Below, one piece after another: positions 20,401 to 32,771 of a stretch of DNA of 64,000 nucleotides. Origin of the DNA: Takakia lepidozioides. Its lineage: Eukaryota > Streptophyta > Takakiopsida > Takakiales > Takakiaceae. The DNA is taken from assembly GCA_030704615.1 (NCBI GenBank), contig CM060733.1, positions 20,708,001 through 20,772,000 on the forward strand. The letters are read 5' to 3'. Made by a program: the position numbers and the translations under genes. The notes under the pieces are model-generated. The model saw only the letters and a program-made list of their open reading frames with translations. It ran no database searches and was not told where the DNA came from. How positions within the stretch are numbered: position 1 is the first letter of the stretch; every line of letters starts with the position of its first letter.

Positions 20401-23400
20401 GATTTCGATATTAGAATCTCCCAGCGAGAATCAGTTTTGAGGAAGTCTTCGCGCACAATTACACTAGTGCTATGATGAACGCGCATTTGAATAAATTGGA
20501 CCTGAATTCGTGCCAGAGCATTTGCGCGATGCGTGTCATATAAGGAAGATGCAACTATCTTCCAGTTGAACAGTCAACCGTCGATCTTCATAGCTAGCAA
20601 GTGGAAGTGACAAGTTTTAAGTCTAAGAAAAAGCTAGTGATTTCCAATGAATTTCTAGATGGTTGAGGCTGAGAGGGTTAAGATGTCATTTTCCCGGAGT
20701 CCTTCAGGAGGAGAGCTTTAGTGAAGGTCTCACAAGCCAACTTGTTTTGAATAGGCCTAAGAGGATGCGAAGCATGACATAAGGGACCTTGACTTTTCCT
20801 GAGAGGCGATGCTTTATATATGCCATAGATGGTGTTCAAAATCTCAAACTCGTGCAATAATTAAGTTGTTTTTAATAGTTAACACAAATGAGAAAACATT
20901 GAACTCGTTGCTATCTTCCCCCTCCAGTCCCCCTTCATACCAATAGAATGTTGTACGCTGGAGCGACTAAAATGCAGCTCATGGGTGTGCAGGTAATCAC
21001 TGTAAGAGTCAGCGTCGTTCTCGACGAAAGCCAATTGAAGAAAGTGCGGAAAGTACTCCGTAAAATGAGTAAGCATGGATCCCGACTTGTTCTCTTGTTT
21101 CTCTGTCTTTCTACCAAAGTAAGGTTCTCTCTTAGCTTGCGTTCATCAAGTCATAGCCTATGGATCTTCAACAATACACTGGACCGCCATCAGTTTCTTC
21201 TCCGACATGGTGAGTGTATGGATGAATTTGTATTCTACAGTTGACAGAAATTCCCAATTCTCTCAGCATCATCAGCGTGTATGCCTATCAACTTAGTAAA
21301 TTTTTCACAAACTCAGTGCTGATTTCTGACAAATCTCATATGGCACTTCTGGGCGTGTGAGGATGCTCTGTGAGGCAGAGCGACTGAAAGAGGCTCTACA
21401 AGCCCTCTCTAGAAATTTGGGTAATATACACAGGATCATGAACGCTAGCTCAGTACACATGTGAAGGATCATCTCTCAATATGACTATCCTAAACAATGG
21501 CATTTGGACCTACTTTGCAGATCTGGAACTTCGCTATGATGATGAGACAGTCTCTGTCACAGGTGCGGGCATCGACGGAGCCAAAATTCTCAGAAAAATA
21601 CAGAAGGTCAATCGGAACGCCAGACTTCTGTAGTAACAAGAATTCTTCTAGATCCTACACTCAGACAAGATGTGTAAAGTTCGACATTTTCCTTGTACAC
21701 TCTTCGACATTCTTTGCTGGAGCATCGTCACGCAATAATCATCAGAATAACGCTTCCTTCGGGAGGCGTCATATGTATGTATGCATCATCAGAATAACTA
21801 TGTAATTGCGTCATTTTTGTTGTGCTCTTCATTCCCGGACATTAATCTTTATTGGAGAATAAGGCTCTGGACAATTAGTGGTATATTTGGCAGCCACCAG
21901 GCTTTCATAGCCAGGTGCACTCGTTCAGTTTCCAGGGGATGTTACTATAGTCATTGTCAGATCTACTCCTCGAATGTGAAGATAGGACGAAGGGAGGGAG
22001 ACCACTACCTTCCGCTAAGCTTTGGAGATATTCAATATGTGTTTCATCGACAGTTTATGGATGACTTTATGCATACTTGTACTCGGACATGCAAGGTTGG
22101 TTGGGGTTTCAGCTGGGCTCGAGTTCTTTTTTGGGCGCTCCTGTTCTGTTCTGTTACTTCATTCCTCATGTGGTAGAGTCGTTCTCGTGTACAATCACAT
22201 CATGAATGTTCTTCAAGTTTGTTGGCAATCAGACTGCACGACTGTGAACAACACAATGGGGATGATACTTGGTAGGCACACTGGTGCAGATATTCAGTTG
22301 CTATGAACTTTGAACCCACCTGTATGTTTTGCAAGACAACTTAGAACTACATGTGAACTCTGTAAGTATTTTGACTTGAGGGGCTTGGACACTCCAACCC
22401 TAACTGTCCATCTTTGTCTTTAACCGGAGTCAGATCCTTGGGTTTGATTCTGATCAGACCGACTTCTGAAAGGAAGTTGTAGCCCTTCAAGAGAGACATC
22501 CAATGCCATCAGCCCCAAGTTCAGGAGACAAAAATCCAGGGACTTATGAGCAGATGCAGTTGAGGGTGACAGTTGAAGAGGAATGGAGAGGAAAGAGGAG
22601 GGCAGGGAAGAGTTCCGTCTAGCAGACGGCGTTATATCACGACGGAGGCACGGCCAACCGACGCAGGGGTTGGACGAAAGTTGATGATTGAGCTGGGCCC
22701 GACCGACCGCCCGACCGACGTCCGCTGACAGACGTCAAGCTGTTTGCTCCAGCACAGTTGACGTCAGTTTGGGGTCCACTGCAAGCGAGGTCGGCGGGCT
22801 TGGCCCCACTCCCTTGCCATTACAAGCACTTACTACTTAGAGTGGATTGTCTACTTACAGAGAAAACTCAACTGTTTCCGAGATTACTAAAGAACCCACA
22901 AGATATTTACACGACCTGCCTCGGTTTTGCTGAATTCCAATCTAGTGCTATCACATGGGCCAATGAACCTATCGAATGATATGAGAATGACAACAGTACT
23001 ACGCACGAGCTGGTCTGGTCTGATCCTTCAACTTTGTCTCTGGCACGATCGTTCATACTTTCATACATTGTCATTACCAGGTTGAACTGAAGGGGCTGGC
23101 CCTTCCCATCAACCATTCATAAACTTACGCATCAGCATTGATGTTGACCAAGTCAGCACTGCAGCAGTGACTGTCTCCTAGCTTCAGATCAAATATCTTA
23201 GAAAATGTTGAGAGCATGGGGACCACCATGGCCACTGCCACTTGAACCCAGGTGCAATTGGCCGTGATGGCGAGTCGCGACAACATGCAGCTGGCCACAC
23301 TGTGCACTTACCCATTGGTGAGACGGCCCAAATGTCTCCTTTTATGCTGAATATCTGGTACGCTCAGTTCTGGCCACCTCCATCTACTATCACCTTAGCG

Positions 23401-23880
23401 AAGATTAGTCTGTAGCTAGGACACTAAAATTTGGAACGGTAGCCTCCTGTAATTTCGGGATATTTATAGATCTTCAGTCTTGAGCAAGAAGCTTGGTCTG
23501 AGTCCACCCAGTAGATATGCAACCTGTAATATTTATCGTCACTACTGCTTGCGACTGAGAGAGGAGTTTTTCTTTGAAAAAAACATACACATGTACATAG
23601 GACAGATCTATTTCATTGGACAAGTGAACATAGGCCTGCTCCGCTAACAATGATTAAAATGGGTGTCCTTCCTTGTGGATACGTGGCCGGCAAGTTAGCG
23701 AGCGGTATCTCAGTTGCTAGCGTGGGCGATTCAAATGGCCGCCCAAAGACCACCCACCAAGCCTGTAAGGCGCGGGGCCCACTTTTGAGTCTGGATTCTT
23801 CCTTGTATTATGTAACTACAATGGACTGCTTTGATTGCATTTGGATAAAGTAATTCCCCTTCTTCCTCGCTGCTGGAATG
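14431..23880. other. Gene-poor intergenic region
   Basis: About 9.4 kb in which no protein, RNA gene or known element is recognised on either strand. ORFs are short and lack conserved motifs; the longest (17319-17648 +, 20948-21244 +, 21781-22176 +) look like chance. Only a small tandem duplication stands out (16877-17090). Unrecognised old transposon sequence is likely. Confidence 0.5.
16877..17090. repeat. 106-bp tandem duplication
   Basis: Two adjacent copies of a segment containing TACTATATAG.AGTTACTGTA, then CCCATTAATGCACCCTTTCC, GGATCG.(G)CAAAAGAGCCG and GTGGTTCTGGT. The phrase TACTATATAG starts at 16881 and 16987. Confidence 0.8.
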
Positions 23881-23886
23881 TATAAA
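23881..23886 (+). promoter_or_regulatory. Candidate TATA box of HMA gene 1
   Basis: TATAAA about 440 bp upstream of the first ATG, followed by a pyrimidine-rich leader (23940-24020). This fits a plant promoter with a long 5' UTR; not proven. Confidence 0.35.
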
Positions 23887-24322
23887 GCATCACAATTCGA
23901 CTCATTCCTTATGTACATATTCGTTGTGAATACCAACAATCTTCAACTTTCTTCATTTTCAGTGTTTTCTTGAATCTCTCTATCTCTCGATCTGCTTTCC
24001 CTGTGTTTACTATTGTGTTCTTGTGTGATCTTGCCTCCAAAGTTCAATGCTGTTTGCATTTGTCTGAAGTCACGTGATCGTTCTCTGAACATTGAGCTTG
24101 CTCCTCAATCTCGACTCTACTGGCCGTAATCATCATTTTCAACCACTAAAGCTCGAATCTCAGCGTGCAGCCAGCGATCCGGTCATCTACACACCCATCG
24201 TCGTCTTCCCTATCAAATCTCACACTCTTCAATCTCAGCATCTTGCATTCTTCTCCCGTGCCAGCGTCTTAGCGTTACTCCGAACCCAGAGCAGCTTCCT
24301 CAAGCTTCAAACACCAGCAAGG

Positions 24323-25959
24323 ATGATGTCGATGCAGGAGGTATCCTTTTGTTGGGAAGCTCACGTTGACTAACTCATCTCATTGGGGCTCATGTGTCGA
24401 GAACTAGAATTCTTATTGATCGCACCAGTTGTTGTTTGTTCAAATCGGGGCCTTTCAAAGTTCTTATGTTTCTAACAGTGAATATTGTAAACGCAGCTGT
24501 TCTATGGCGACCGGGAGCCCACTTGGATCATCCCCAGCTACCAGGACGTCCCTCGTCTTTACCACGACCCCCGAGTGTACCCAGAGGATGTGTCTCCTCG
24601 CACCCACAAGCAGTACCATCAGCGCACATACGTTCGCCCCGAGTCTCCTCCTCGTATCGATGAGGAGATCCCACAGTTCGCCGAGACTCGTTACATGGGG
24701 CCACCGGTGTGTGTCATTTCCTCTGTGTCTTCGTTTTAAAGAAACACACTTCTTTTCAAGATATAAGGAGGGTGAGGAGCCCTAGCGCAGCTGAAAGAAT
24801 TGGGAACACAAACTTGGAAGCTGACCTGAACTGTTTGAGGCTGAATCTGGGCACCTACCCAGAGTAGGAAACCAAATATAGATTTGAAACTGGATTTGAT
24901 AAGTCCCTATCCTGTGTATATGCATATAAGATGTACACTGGTGATGTTTGGGTTGCCCACCATGACATGCAAGGTCCCTCCTATATCCAGTATCGTTGTG
25001 CGCCCCGAGTGTTTTCTAAATTATAGTCCGGGTCCCTATCGAACCCACAGTACGTTAGTCGAGTCCATTAGGAACTTCGACTAGTTGGATTTTTGTCAAG
25101 TTTCAAGACCGGGACCTTCGATAGTTTCAAATTTCTGTTTTCTTCTGAAGTTTCTCCTTGGTGGGAATTCAGATTTTGGTAGCTTCGAGGATGCAATCAG
25201 AGTCCATGCCACAACCCTATGCTTGCCATTATTGTCGCTTCAGATTGAAGCTGAGATGGACTGCCGGAAGCCATGGTTTTATATTAGGGGCAGGACCTAC
25301 ATGTAATGTTGACTGGGCCATGGACATCTTGCAGGTCATTGAATTGAAAGTACCGATGTGCTGCTCGAAGTGTGAGGAGAAGGTCAAGGAAGCTCTTTTG
25401 GAAATGGAAGGTAAGTGGTTTGTTTTTCTACGTGCTCTCTACCTACAACAGGAAATTTAAGCAAATGAAGTGCCCCGTCTATGATGGGCCAGTAGCGGGC
25501 TATCCAAATCCGCCCCAAAACTGTCACTTTCTCGCTCTGGATGTGGCTTCTAGCGATGTACTGGCTGGAAAACGAAGTTTGTAGATCCCCTCTTCGTGTC
25601 CAAAAATGTAAGGTCAGGTTTTTGATCGGAGCTGTGGCGTGAGTGCAGGGGTCACAGGGGTCACATGCGATCAGTTCAACCAGAGGGTGACTATCACAGG
25701 AGATGTGGATCCTTTGAGGGCGCTCAAGCGTGTGAGGCGCATCAAGAAGCGTTCTGAACTGATGAGACAACCTGCTTACAGCCCTTACAGCCCTCAGCCT
25801 TACAGCCAGACGTTCGACAGCGCAAAGTCTTACCGACACCATGGCGAGAGCTCGAGGGTGCACTCTTATCGGTACGAGGAACCCAGGGCGTACAGCCAAG
25901 AGTACTACAATACGGCAGGCGCACTGCCACTGTCATACAATCAATACCGCCGCTATTGA
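24323..25959 (+). CDS. HMA-domain metallochaperone-like protein (HMA gene 1)
   Basis: Four exons by splice signals and reading frame: 24323-24340, 24497-24706, 25335-25410 and 25649-25959, with GT...AG introns; the total is 204 residues. The N-terminal 76 residues are charged and Tyr/Pro/Arg-rich (YGDREPTWIIPSYQDV). The HMA fold begins VIELKVPMCCSKCEEKVKEA, with the metal-binding Cys pair C-x2-C in MCCSKC, and continues GVTCDQFNQRVTITGDVDPL and ALKRVRRIKKRSE. The C-terminal tail (about 50 residues) is Tyr/Ser/Arg-rich and ends QYRRY without a CaaX box, so it is an HPP-type rather than a prenylated HIPP protein. The family binds heavy metals (copper, cadmium, zinc) or acts in stress signalling; the exact metal cannot be told. 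It is related to the genes at 34749 and 38363. Confidence 0.85.
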
Positions 25960-26306
25960 GCACTCTAACCATTCCTTAGAGATTGAAGATGTGCATAATT
26001 CTTTCACATTGATACGTTGACGGCTTTGTACATACATTCATTGAACAAGATAGCATCTAGAGGCAACAGACGTAGAAATTTGTGGCTCTGAAATTGTTCT
26101 ACCCGGTAGCAAATTCTGCACAGCGCAGTCTATCGGATTAGAACACACATACTTCGAGATAGCAGGAGATAGTGAGTGTCTCAAGGTTTTGTTAGTGTTG
26201 TCGCTGAGACCACAGAACACTATCACTGCAAATCTAGAGGATGTGTACAGTAGTTAGTCAATTCTAAGTTTGCCATCCTTGTTATGTAATCATACTCATT
26301 TTTTTC

Positions 26307-26312
26307 AATAAA
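26307..26312 (+). terminator. Polyadenylation signal of HMA gene 1
   Basis: AATAAA preceded by a T-run, 348 bp after the stop codon of HMA gene 1. It implies a 3' UTR of about 370 nt. Confidence 0.4.
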
Positions 26313-27538
26313 ACTGTACAGTGTATATACAACTCTGGTCTACATAGTGAAGTCAAAAGGCTGCATTTCCTTGTCCAGAGATAATGCTCAGGACTCCTTC
26401 ACACTTCACCTGTACCCCTTGATTGGATGGGGAGGTGGGTAGGGTGAGGGGCAGAAGAGATCCCAGGCCGGGACAATCTTAGATCCATCCAAAGAAATTT
26501 TATTAGGGGTGGTCAGGCACAGTGGTCTCATTTGGTGAGCCATGCTGCCAGCAGGAGCTTCCCTTGGAACAAGAGTTCATGGTTTGTTGGGCCTCTCACA
26601 ATCTCTTTTGCAGGTGGGATTTGGGGGTTGGTAGGTTAAAGTGGGCATTTCCTGCCTCCTGTTTGTTTTCTTCCTCCTCCAAGGGTTCTTGGTTCTATTG
26701 AGTAAATCTCTTCCTTTTCCCTGTGGGACAAAAAGAAAAGAAAATGGCTGCATTGCATGTTCTTTACTTGTGTATGTCACATCGCACAGAAATCTCGTGA
26801 CTGAAATCTCATGATTGAGCAATCAGTGAGGGACAAACTTTGGAGTTCTGCAACCATTGTCTCCCCAGTCAGTGGCTGTTAAACTGAGTCTGTCTACGGT
26901 CAGCTGGAGATCCAATGCACAAGTGTTTGGATCTACCACTATGATTGAGCATGTTAAAAATTTACTTTCCAGGAAGAGTCCGGACAACTAGGTGGTTGTG
27001 GATCAGCAGTGTGGCCAGCACCTATTGTTTTGCAGTAGCTCTGTGGTTGTTTCTTTAAAAATGTGCCAAGGGAACCTTCGACCTTATGTATTACAGCAAA
27101 TTCTTTCTGCAACTTTAGGCTGTTGGAATGCTGGAATGTGACCTGATAGGGTGTAACTGCCTATGGTTAGTTCCTTAGAACTTCCGAGAACTTCTGAGTT
27201 TCAAGGGCATTTGCATCTACGACAGGACTCCACTGATGAATTGCTGACAATGAGGTAAGTTAGTGATAGCTTAACCCATGGCCCGTCCATGGAATGAGGA
27301 GAATGAAGCAACTTCTCAAAGCTTTGACATTGATTATAAGCAAAATTTACACATCTTGTCATGAGAAAAAAAGTTCTGCAAGGGCTTCAGGCAGGCTTCA
27401 GAGATTATGATAAAATAGGGTTTTAACCAACAAGAGAGGCTTCAGATTTAGTGTGAAGTCTGCCGCTCTAGTAGAACCCTGGCGAGGTTTCCACTTTCTC
27501 TGGCTTAGTTTGAAGCAGGGCGTCCTACAAGTACCTAA
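26313..27538. other. Intergenic, nothing recognised
   Basis: No gene, RNA or repeat recognised. ORFs such as 26577-26822 (-) lack conserved features. Confidence 0.45.
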
Positions 27539-28098
27539 TTGAGAAGATGGGTCATTCGTCCCTTTGTCTTGTTTGTCATTTGGGGGGTTGCTGAAACTGC
27601 AAGGCGGAAGCAAGATGCACTGCGAAGGCGACAGGCACAAGTGGGTGGAAACGCTTTATCTTTGAGTGATCTCGAGTTCGTAGCATTCTTGACTGAGGAG
27701 GGTACGATTGCAGATTGCAGCAAACCTGACTCGAAGGCAAGTGTGTATGCCATTTTTTATGAGGAAAAGATTCTATATTACGTTGGTGTCTCAAGACAGG
27801 CTTATGAGAGTATGAGGCTACGCTTTGCACGCAAGCCGCTACAATGCTGGTATGTGAAGGTGTAGAATAAGAACCGTCCAGCCGAGCTCTACTTGAAAGC
27901 ATTCGAGACAAATGGATCTCTGAGAATGGTGCAGTTCCCAGCGGAAATGACAATGGGAAGTTGCAAAATATTTAGGAGAACCCACTGGATTGCAAACCTC
28001 TCATGAGAGAAGAAGAGAAGCTGAAGGTTGAAGAGGCAGAGGACGTTGTTAAGAACAGGAAGAAGCGGGAGCGGCGATGTCTCGGTAGAGCAACCTGA
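27539..28098 (+). pseudogene. GIY-YIG-like domain protein, pseudogene
   Basis: After LSLSDLEFVAFLTEEG comes ASVYAIFYEEKILYYVGVSR (27738-27797), the VYAIF...YVG core typical of the GIY-YIG-like family of plant and algal, often plastid-targeted, proteins, then QAYESMRLRFARKPLQCWYV. An in-frame TAG follows at 27863-27865. The rest continues in shifted frames: WISENGAVPSGNDNGK (27910-27960), a further TAG, then a Lys/Glu-rich tail (REEEKLKVEEAEDVVKNRKK) to TGA at 28096-28098. No introns are apparent, so it could be a processed copy. A nuclease function cannot be assumed; related plant proteins are largely uncharacterised. Confidence 0.55.
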
Positions 28099-28520
28099 CG
28101 GTAGAGATGTGAAAGAGAATGTGGAGAAGTCGACAGGTTGGGCACTGTCAGCTCAGGAAGAGACCATTCAGAGAGAGCTTGAGCGTGAAAGAAACAGGGC
28201 ACAACTCTCGTAAGTTTCCAAGCATCTACTTAGAAATTCCAGAAATCCACTTGGAAATTATGTTCAGCAATAATAACACACCTTGTAAGCTGCCAGGTCA
28301 TAGGTGTGAGGAATGAGGAATCGCCGGTCCATTTAGTTCCATTTAGTATACCAAAACATTTTGTCTGCCTAGTATGGTGTATTTGGAGGAGGATTAAAAG
28401 CAGAATTCTACGCCTAATGCCACTAGCACATTGTGCCATTTGCACTAGCACATTATGAAACATAGGTAATGTGTTTGATTAGGACTTGCAAGCCAATGAG
28501 AGGGCATCAGACACAATCCT

Positions 28521-28640
28521 TTACGTTATGGAATGGGCCATTATAGTGGTTTCGGCGATGGTGGTTTCGGCGGCAGCTCGCAAGTCGCCACCACTTTACC
28601 GGCCACAATGGCATGTTGTGGCCCATTCCATAGTACGTAA
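28521..28640. repeat. Short inverted repeat (hairpin)
   Basis: TTACGTTATGGAATGGGCCA (28521-28540) is matched by its inverse complement at about 28619-28640 (TGGCCCATTCCATAGTACGTAA), with two extra bases. The loop is about 78 bp and contains GGTGGTTTCGGCG repeats. It may be a tiny MITE or a hairpin-forming sequence. Confidence 0.55.
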
Positions 28641-28829
28641 TTTGCTTTGGCTCGAAATTCTGGCCTTTTCGGGGGTCAGATTATATGCCATAATCTGTCC
28701 GGAATGCTCTGCCATGAAGTGGCCTTCCACCATGTGCACGTAGCTCAAGAACACCCTAAGCCCATCCTCCACTCCCTTGCAGCTCACCCCATTTATATAT
28801 TATACAGGGTGCTAAATACGGGCAATTGA

Positions 28830-29134
28830 TATGGGATAATTCGCAGCCAATCAGATTGCGCTAGATAAAAAGCAGGCCCGCCCTCGTGCCGGACCTCACG
28901 CCAGTGAATGCCCTGGGCCGGGCATTCCCCCTCACCTGACGCAAGGAGCTTCTACCAACGCAAGTTGTCCTCACGCTCACTCTCCTGCACTATCCCAGAC
29001 AACGTGGCTCCCAATGGACGTACCTAATACATACCTGGGAAGTGGTTGTGGTTCCAATCCACCGATAAGTGTCACAAAGGTGTCATGTGTCCCCTTCCTA
29101 GAGGAAGGCAATAACCCTTAAGGGCGAGGAGAGC
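28830..29134. other. Intergenic, nothing recognised
   Basis: No gene or element recognised between the small hairpin and the fold-back element. Confidence 0.4.
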
Positions 29135-30487
29135 CCGCGAAATTTCGGTAGCCACATCGTAATGACGCTGGCTCCCTCCCCCCGCGCCACTGCTCCGCCG
29201 CGCCTCCGCCCCACCCCCAGCAGCGCACCTCTAGAGGCTTCACACGCCTGGCCATACATGTGCCCCGCCCCCTCCATGTCTTTATGTAGCTCACCAAAAC
29301 TCGCTCGCCGCTTGCCCTAAACTTTTGCTTTTCCCTTTGCACTTCCCCATTATGCAATTTGGGGGAACGATAAGAACAACCTTCCAGAGGATACTCTAAA
29401 ATTGCTAACTTTAACAAGGCTCATTTTCAGATTGAATATAAACCAAAAAAATTGTTTTATCCTACATAAGGTTGTTTTTATCATTCAGACTTGTTTGATG
29501 GGTACCTGCCGAAAGGTTGTTCCTTGTTTTGAATATTTCTCAATGTTATTATACCCTCGAGAAGGTTGTGCTTGTCAATTTTTCAATTGAGTTAAGCAAA
29601 TATTTTTACCTTACAGAAGATTATTTCTATCAGTGAGTTATGTTGATGGATACCTCATGTAAGGTTGTTCATGTCAATTTTAGAATTGCTCAATCCAAAC
29701 ATATTGGTATACCCTCCGGAAGATTGTTTCTATCATTTTTTTTAACTTACGTAATATCTAAACAAATACGTTTAATACCTTAGGGAAGGTTGTTTATGCC
29801 ATAAGGTCATGCGCAATGGATACCTTTTAGAAGGTTGTTCATGTCAAATTTAAAATTGCTTAATCCAAATAATATTAGAGTACCCTTTGGAAGGTTGTTG
29901 TGACTCATTTTTAACTTGCATAAAATCCAAACAAATTTGTTTAATACCTTACGGAAGGTTGTTACTACCATTAGGTCATGCGCAATGGAAACCGGCCGGA
30001 AGGTTGTTCATCTCAATTTTAAAAATGCTCTATTCAAACATATTGGTGTACCCTCCGAAAGTTTGTTCCGTGTCATTTTTTAACTTGCATAAAAATCGAA
30101 ACAAATATGTTTAATACCTTACGGATGGTTGTTCCTACGTTCCTACCATTAGGTTATGCGTGACGGATACCTTTCAGAAGGTTGTTATGTCAAGTTTAAA
30201 ATTGCTTAATCCAAATAATATTAGAGTACCCTCTAGAAGGTTGTTCTTATTATTCCCCCAAATTGTATAATGGGGAAGTGCGTGCAAGGTCCGGGTAGGG
30301 AAAGGCAAAGGGAAAAGCAAAAGTTTAGGGCAATAGGCGAGCGAGTTTTGGCGAGCTACATGAAGACGTGGAGGGGGCGGGCCCACATGTGTGGCCACGC
30401 GTGTGAAGCCTCGGGAAGTGCGCTGCGAGGTGCGTTGCTGGGACCAGGAGCCAGCGTCATTACGACGTGGCTACCGAAAATTCGCGG
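29135..30487. mobile_element. Fold-back element with ~265-bp inverted arms
   Basis: The left arm (29135 to about 29400) and right arm (about 30222-30487) are inverted copies: CCGCGAAATTTCGGTAGCCA at the left end and TGGCTACCGAAAATTCGCGG at the right end. Both arms run inward through the GC-rich block, CCCATTATGCAATTTGGGGG and AAGAACAACCTTC. A ~30-bp indel lies in the right arm near 30283-30310. The interior is a tandem array of AAGGTTGTT-containing units. No transposase is encoded. No target duplication is obvious. The type is MULE-like or fold-back. Confidence 0.75.
29460..30245 (+). repeat. TACC(T/C)T..GGAAGGTTGTT array with ~170-bp higher-order period
   Basis: About 15 copies of a GAAGGTTGTT-centred motif lie at 45-65-bp intervals. 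Three successive different units form a higher-order repeat of about 170 bp: related units start near 29785, 29955 and 30123; near 29831, 30000 and 30178; and near 29718, 29890, 30057 and 30236. The spacers are A/T-rich (ATTGCTTAATCCAAA, ACAAAT.TGTTTAATACC). Confidence 0.75.
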
Positions 30488-30899
30488 TTGTCCATGAGCA
30501 GCCAGCTCGTGATATCGTTGGAGATGGAATAGATGAGCGGCGTAATGCAAATCGCAGCCTTCTCCCTTGAGAAACCAAAACCCGGAGACCATCCCGCAAA
30601 AGGAACACCCGGGAAGGAGTGCAACTCAAGAATTGAAACTGCGAGACTGGTGGCACCCAGCTTCTACAGTTCAAATTCAGAGAAAGGGAACAAGGCCCCG
30701 GCCTAAGGGAAACGTGCAGGTTGCCATGCAGCTACTTCGCTTGGCGATGAGCCGTCCGAGGCCTGCACTCTCTTTCTTTTCCTAGAAGTAGTCGCGTTCA
30801 GAACAGGGCTGGGGAAACGCGCAACGGGGGCTGACACCAGAGCCAGAGAGGAGCTGCGGGTGAGTTCTCAATAGCTCTTAATGGGCCGGGAGCCTAAGC

Positions 30900-32249
30900 T
30901 TGAGAGCTCTCATGTGGCTTGGAAGAGTTAGAGCCTGCTTCACGGACATTAACCTGGCCGTTTCTCAAAGAGTGGGAAAGGAGCTCGATCTAGTCCTCAA
31001 TGCATCTCTCTATATGTCGATTAGTCGTATCTGCTTTGCTGCGGGTCTCTGCAGCACCTCCATTTTGGAGGAGTTCATTCGGTGACTTTGCGGTCGCCCT
31101 CTAAACGCCAACGCATCATCGCAGCGATTTCCATGAAAGCTCGTGTCTCTGCTGAGAATCTGGACAACATTGGGGTCATGATTGAAACTAATCCTTTCTT
31201 TTCTGATTTTGTGGTCATTCATGTGATGCCGATCATTCAAAGCTCTGATATCTCGCTGGACTCACCCGATGACAGGGCCTGGGTGAGTAAGCATAATCTT
31301 CACCAAAGCGTCCGAAGCCCCTGGGTTTTTGCCACTAATTCCCAGCTCCTCATAGAAGGAGATAAGCTGGTGGATGAGCTACTCAGATCCAATCGTGTTG
31401 CATCAATCAAAGAAGCAGGGGAAGGGGAAGCAGTGGATTTCCATGTTGAAGAGCAGCGCGCTCACGGTGTTCCCACTAATTCGCAGCTATCTGGTCATTC
31501 TCTGACCTTCATGCTTCCGGAGGAAACAATGAACACCCCCCCGCGGCGCTCTTCCCCTAGCTTCAGAACGGCGCAGGGCGAAGCTTCTCAAGAGGTTTGA
31601 TATCTCCTGGTGCAAGAATGACCTCCTCGGCACTAGACTGTCCGACACAACAATGCGCTGGAAAGACACCTCCCCCCCCTCCCCCTCCCCCCCCCAATGG
31701 GAAATCTCCGGTTGATGGGGAAGAGTCTGACTTCAACTGGAGGCACAAGCGCGCTAGGGATTCTAAAGCCAGGGCTCACCTTAAGTTTTAGTGTTCATCT
31801 TTAGCGCATTGGGCACGTCATTAGGTTATGTCGTTTCTAGACTATGTTGTTTTCAGGCACAACCGTTATCTGGCTCTACAGTTATGGAGGTAGGAAGATT
31901 AGCTTCAGCTTTTAGGCTCAGCTGCTCTCTGTCTTAGCAGTTCTGGTTGTTGGTTGGCCTCTTGCTATCCGCTTTCAGCTTCTGCCCTAGTTTTTGTTTG
32001 CAGGCTCGCAGCCCATCTGCGCAAATCTGCTTTCTCTGGGCTCTGCGATGCATTGGCTCTTTCATGAATTCACTCTCTTTCCTTCTTGTGGTCTCTTGGA
32101 TTTATGGTTACGGGGTGGTATCCCCCCAATAAGCCTTCACGGCCTAGGGTGGTTTTTTCTACTTCAATGTGCCTTCATCCATCCTTTAATAAATTTCGTC
32201 CAGGGCCTTTGTCCCTGTTCTTCCAAAAAAAAAGAAAAAGAAAAAAAGG
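30900..32249 (+). mobile_element. Truncated LINE-like element with A-rich 3' tail
   Basis: The 3' end (about 31800-32249) ends TTTAATAAATTTCG, then a small hairpin CAGGG-CCTTTGT-CCCTG (32201-32217), then an A-rich tail CCAAAAAAAAAGAAAAAG. This combination is common at 3' ends of plant LINEs. Upstream ORFs (30900-31085 and 31025-31600, the latter without an early ATG) may be its coding remnant but show no recognisable reverse transcriptase or zinc knuckle. A C-run at 31671-31696 encodes polyproline by chance. A (TA)n run follows the tail (32252-32272). Confidence 0.5.
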
Positions 32250-32771
32250 TGTCATATATATATATATATACATATGTATCCGGAAAATTTCTGGTCCGTG
32301 GACTTTCTGCTGCGCAAAAATCGGCTCATATAGTTCCACCCTCTGACTAGCTGGCTCCACATCAACCCTAGATGGTATCTCATCCGAGTGGCAAGGTTGT
32401 GCTCCATAGCAAGCTGGTTCTAGAATTGGAACCACCCATTCCATTCTCCCCCACCAATGGGACCACTGGTTCCATGCCCCACTAGTGCTGAGCAAAATGC
32501 CCAAAAATATACAAAGGAAAATCTAGATTCGCGAGCGTTGTCCATATGCGCCCAATATTTTCTCACGTTTTTCTCCATGTAGTTCTTACCGAAATTTCGC
32601 GCCATCTTTGAACAGATCTGAACCGTCCAGAAAAATATATCGATGGTTGAAATATTGTGAGGTATTTTACGTGAGGTAAAGTCTCGCTCGTCGACTCTGG
32701 TGCAGCATCTTGAATAGCAGAAGGTCTGGGTGTAGGACTTTATGACTTGACCTAATACAAAATTGGTAACA

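Noticed and set aside
25384-25899. 171-residue minus-strand ORF
   Set aside because: Antisense shadow of HMA gene 1, whose exons have correct splice sites and conserved motifs on the plus strand.
29460-30245. Regularly spaced short repeats resembling a CRISPR array
   Set aside because: The genome is eukaryotic, units and spacers are diverged and related, and the array lies inside an inverted-repeat element.
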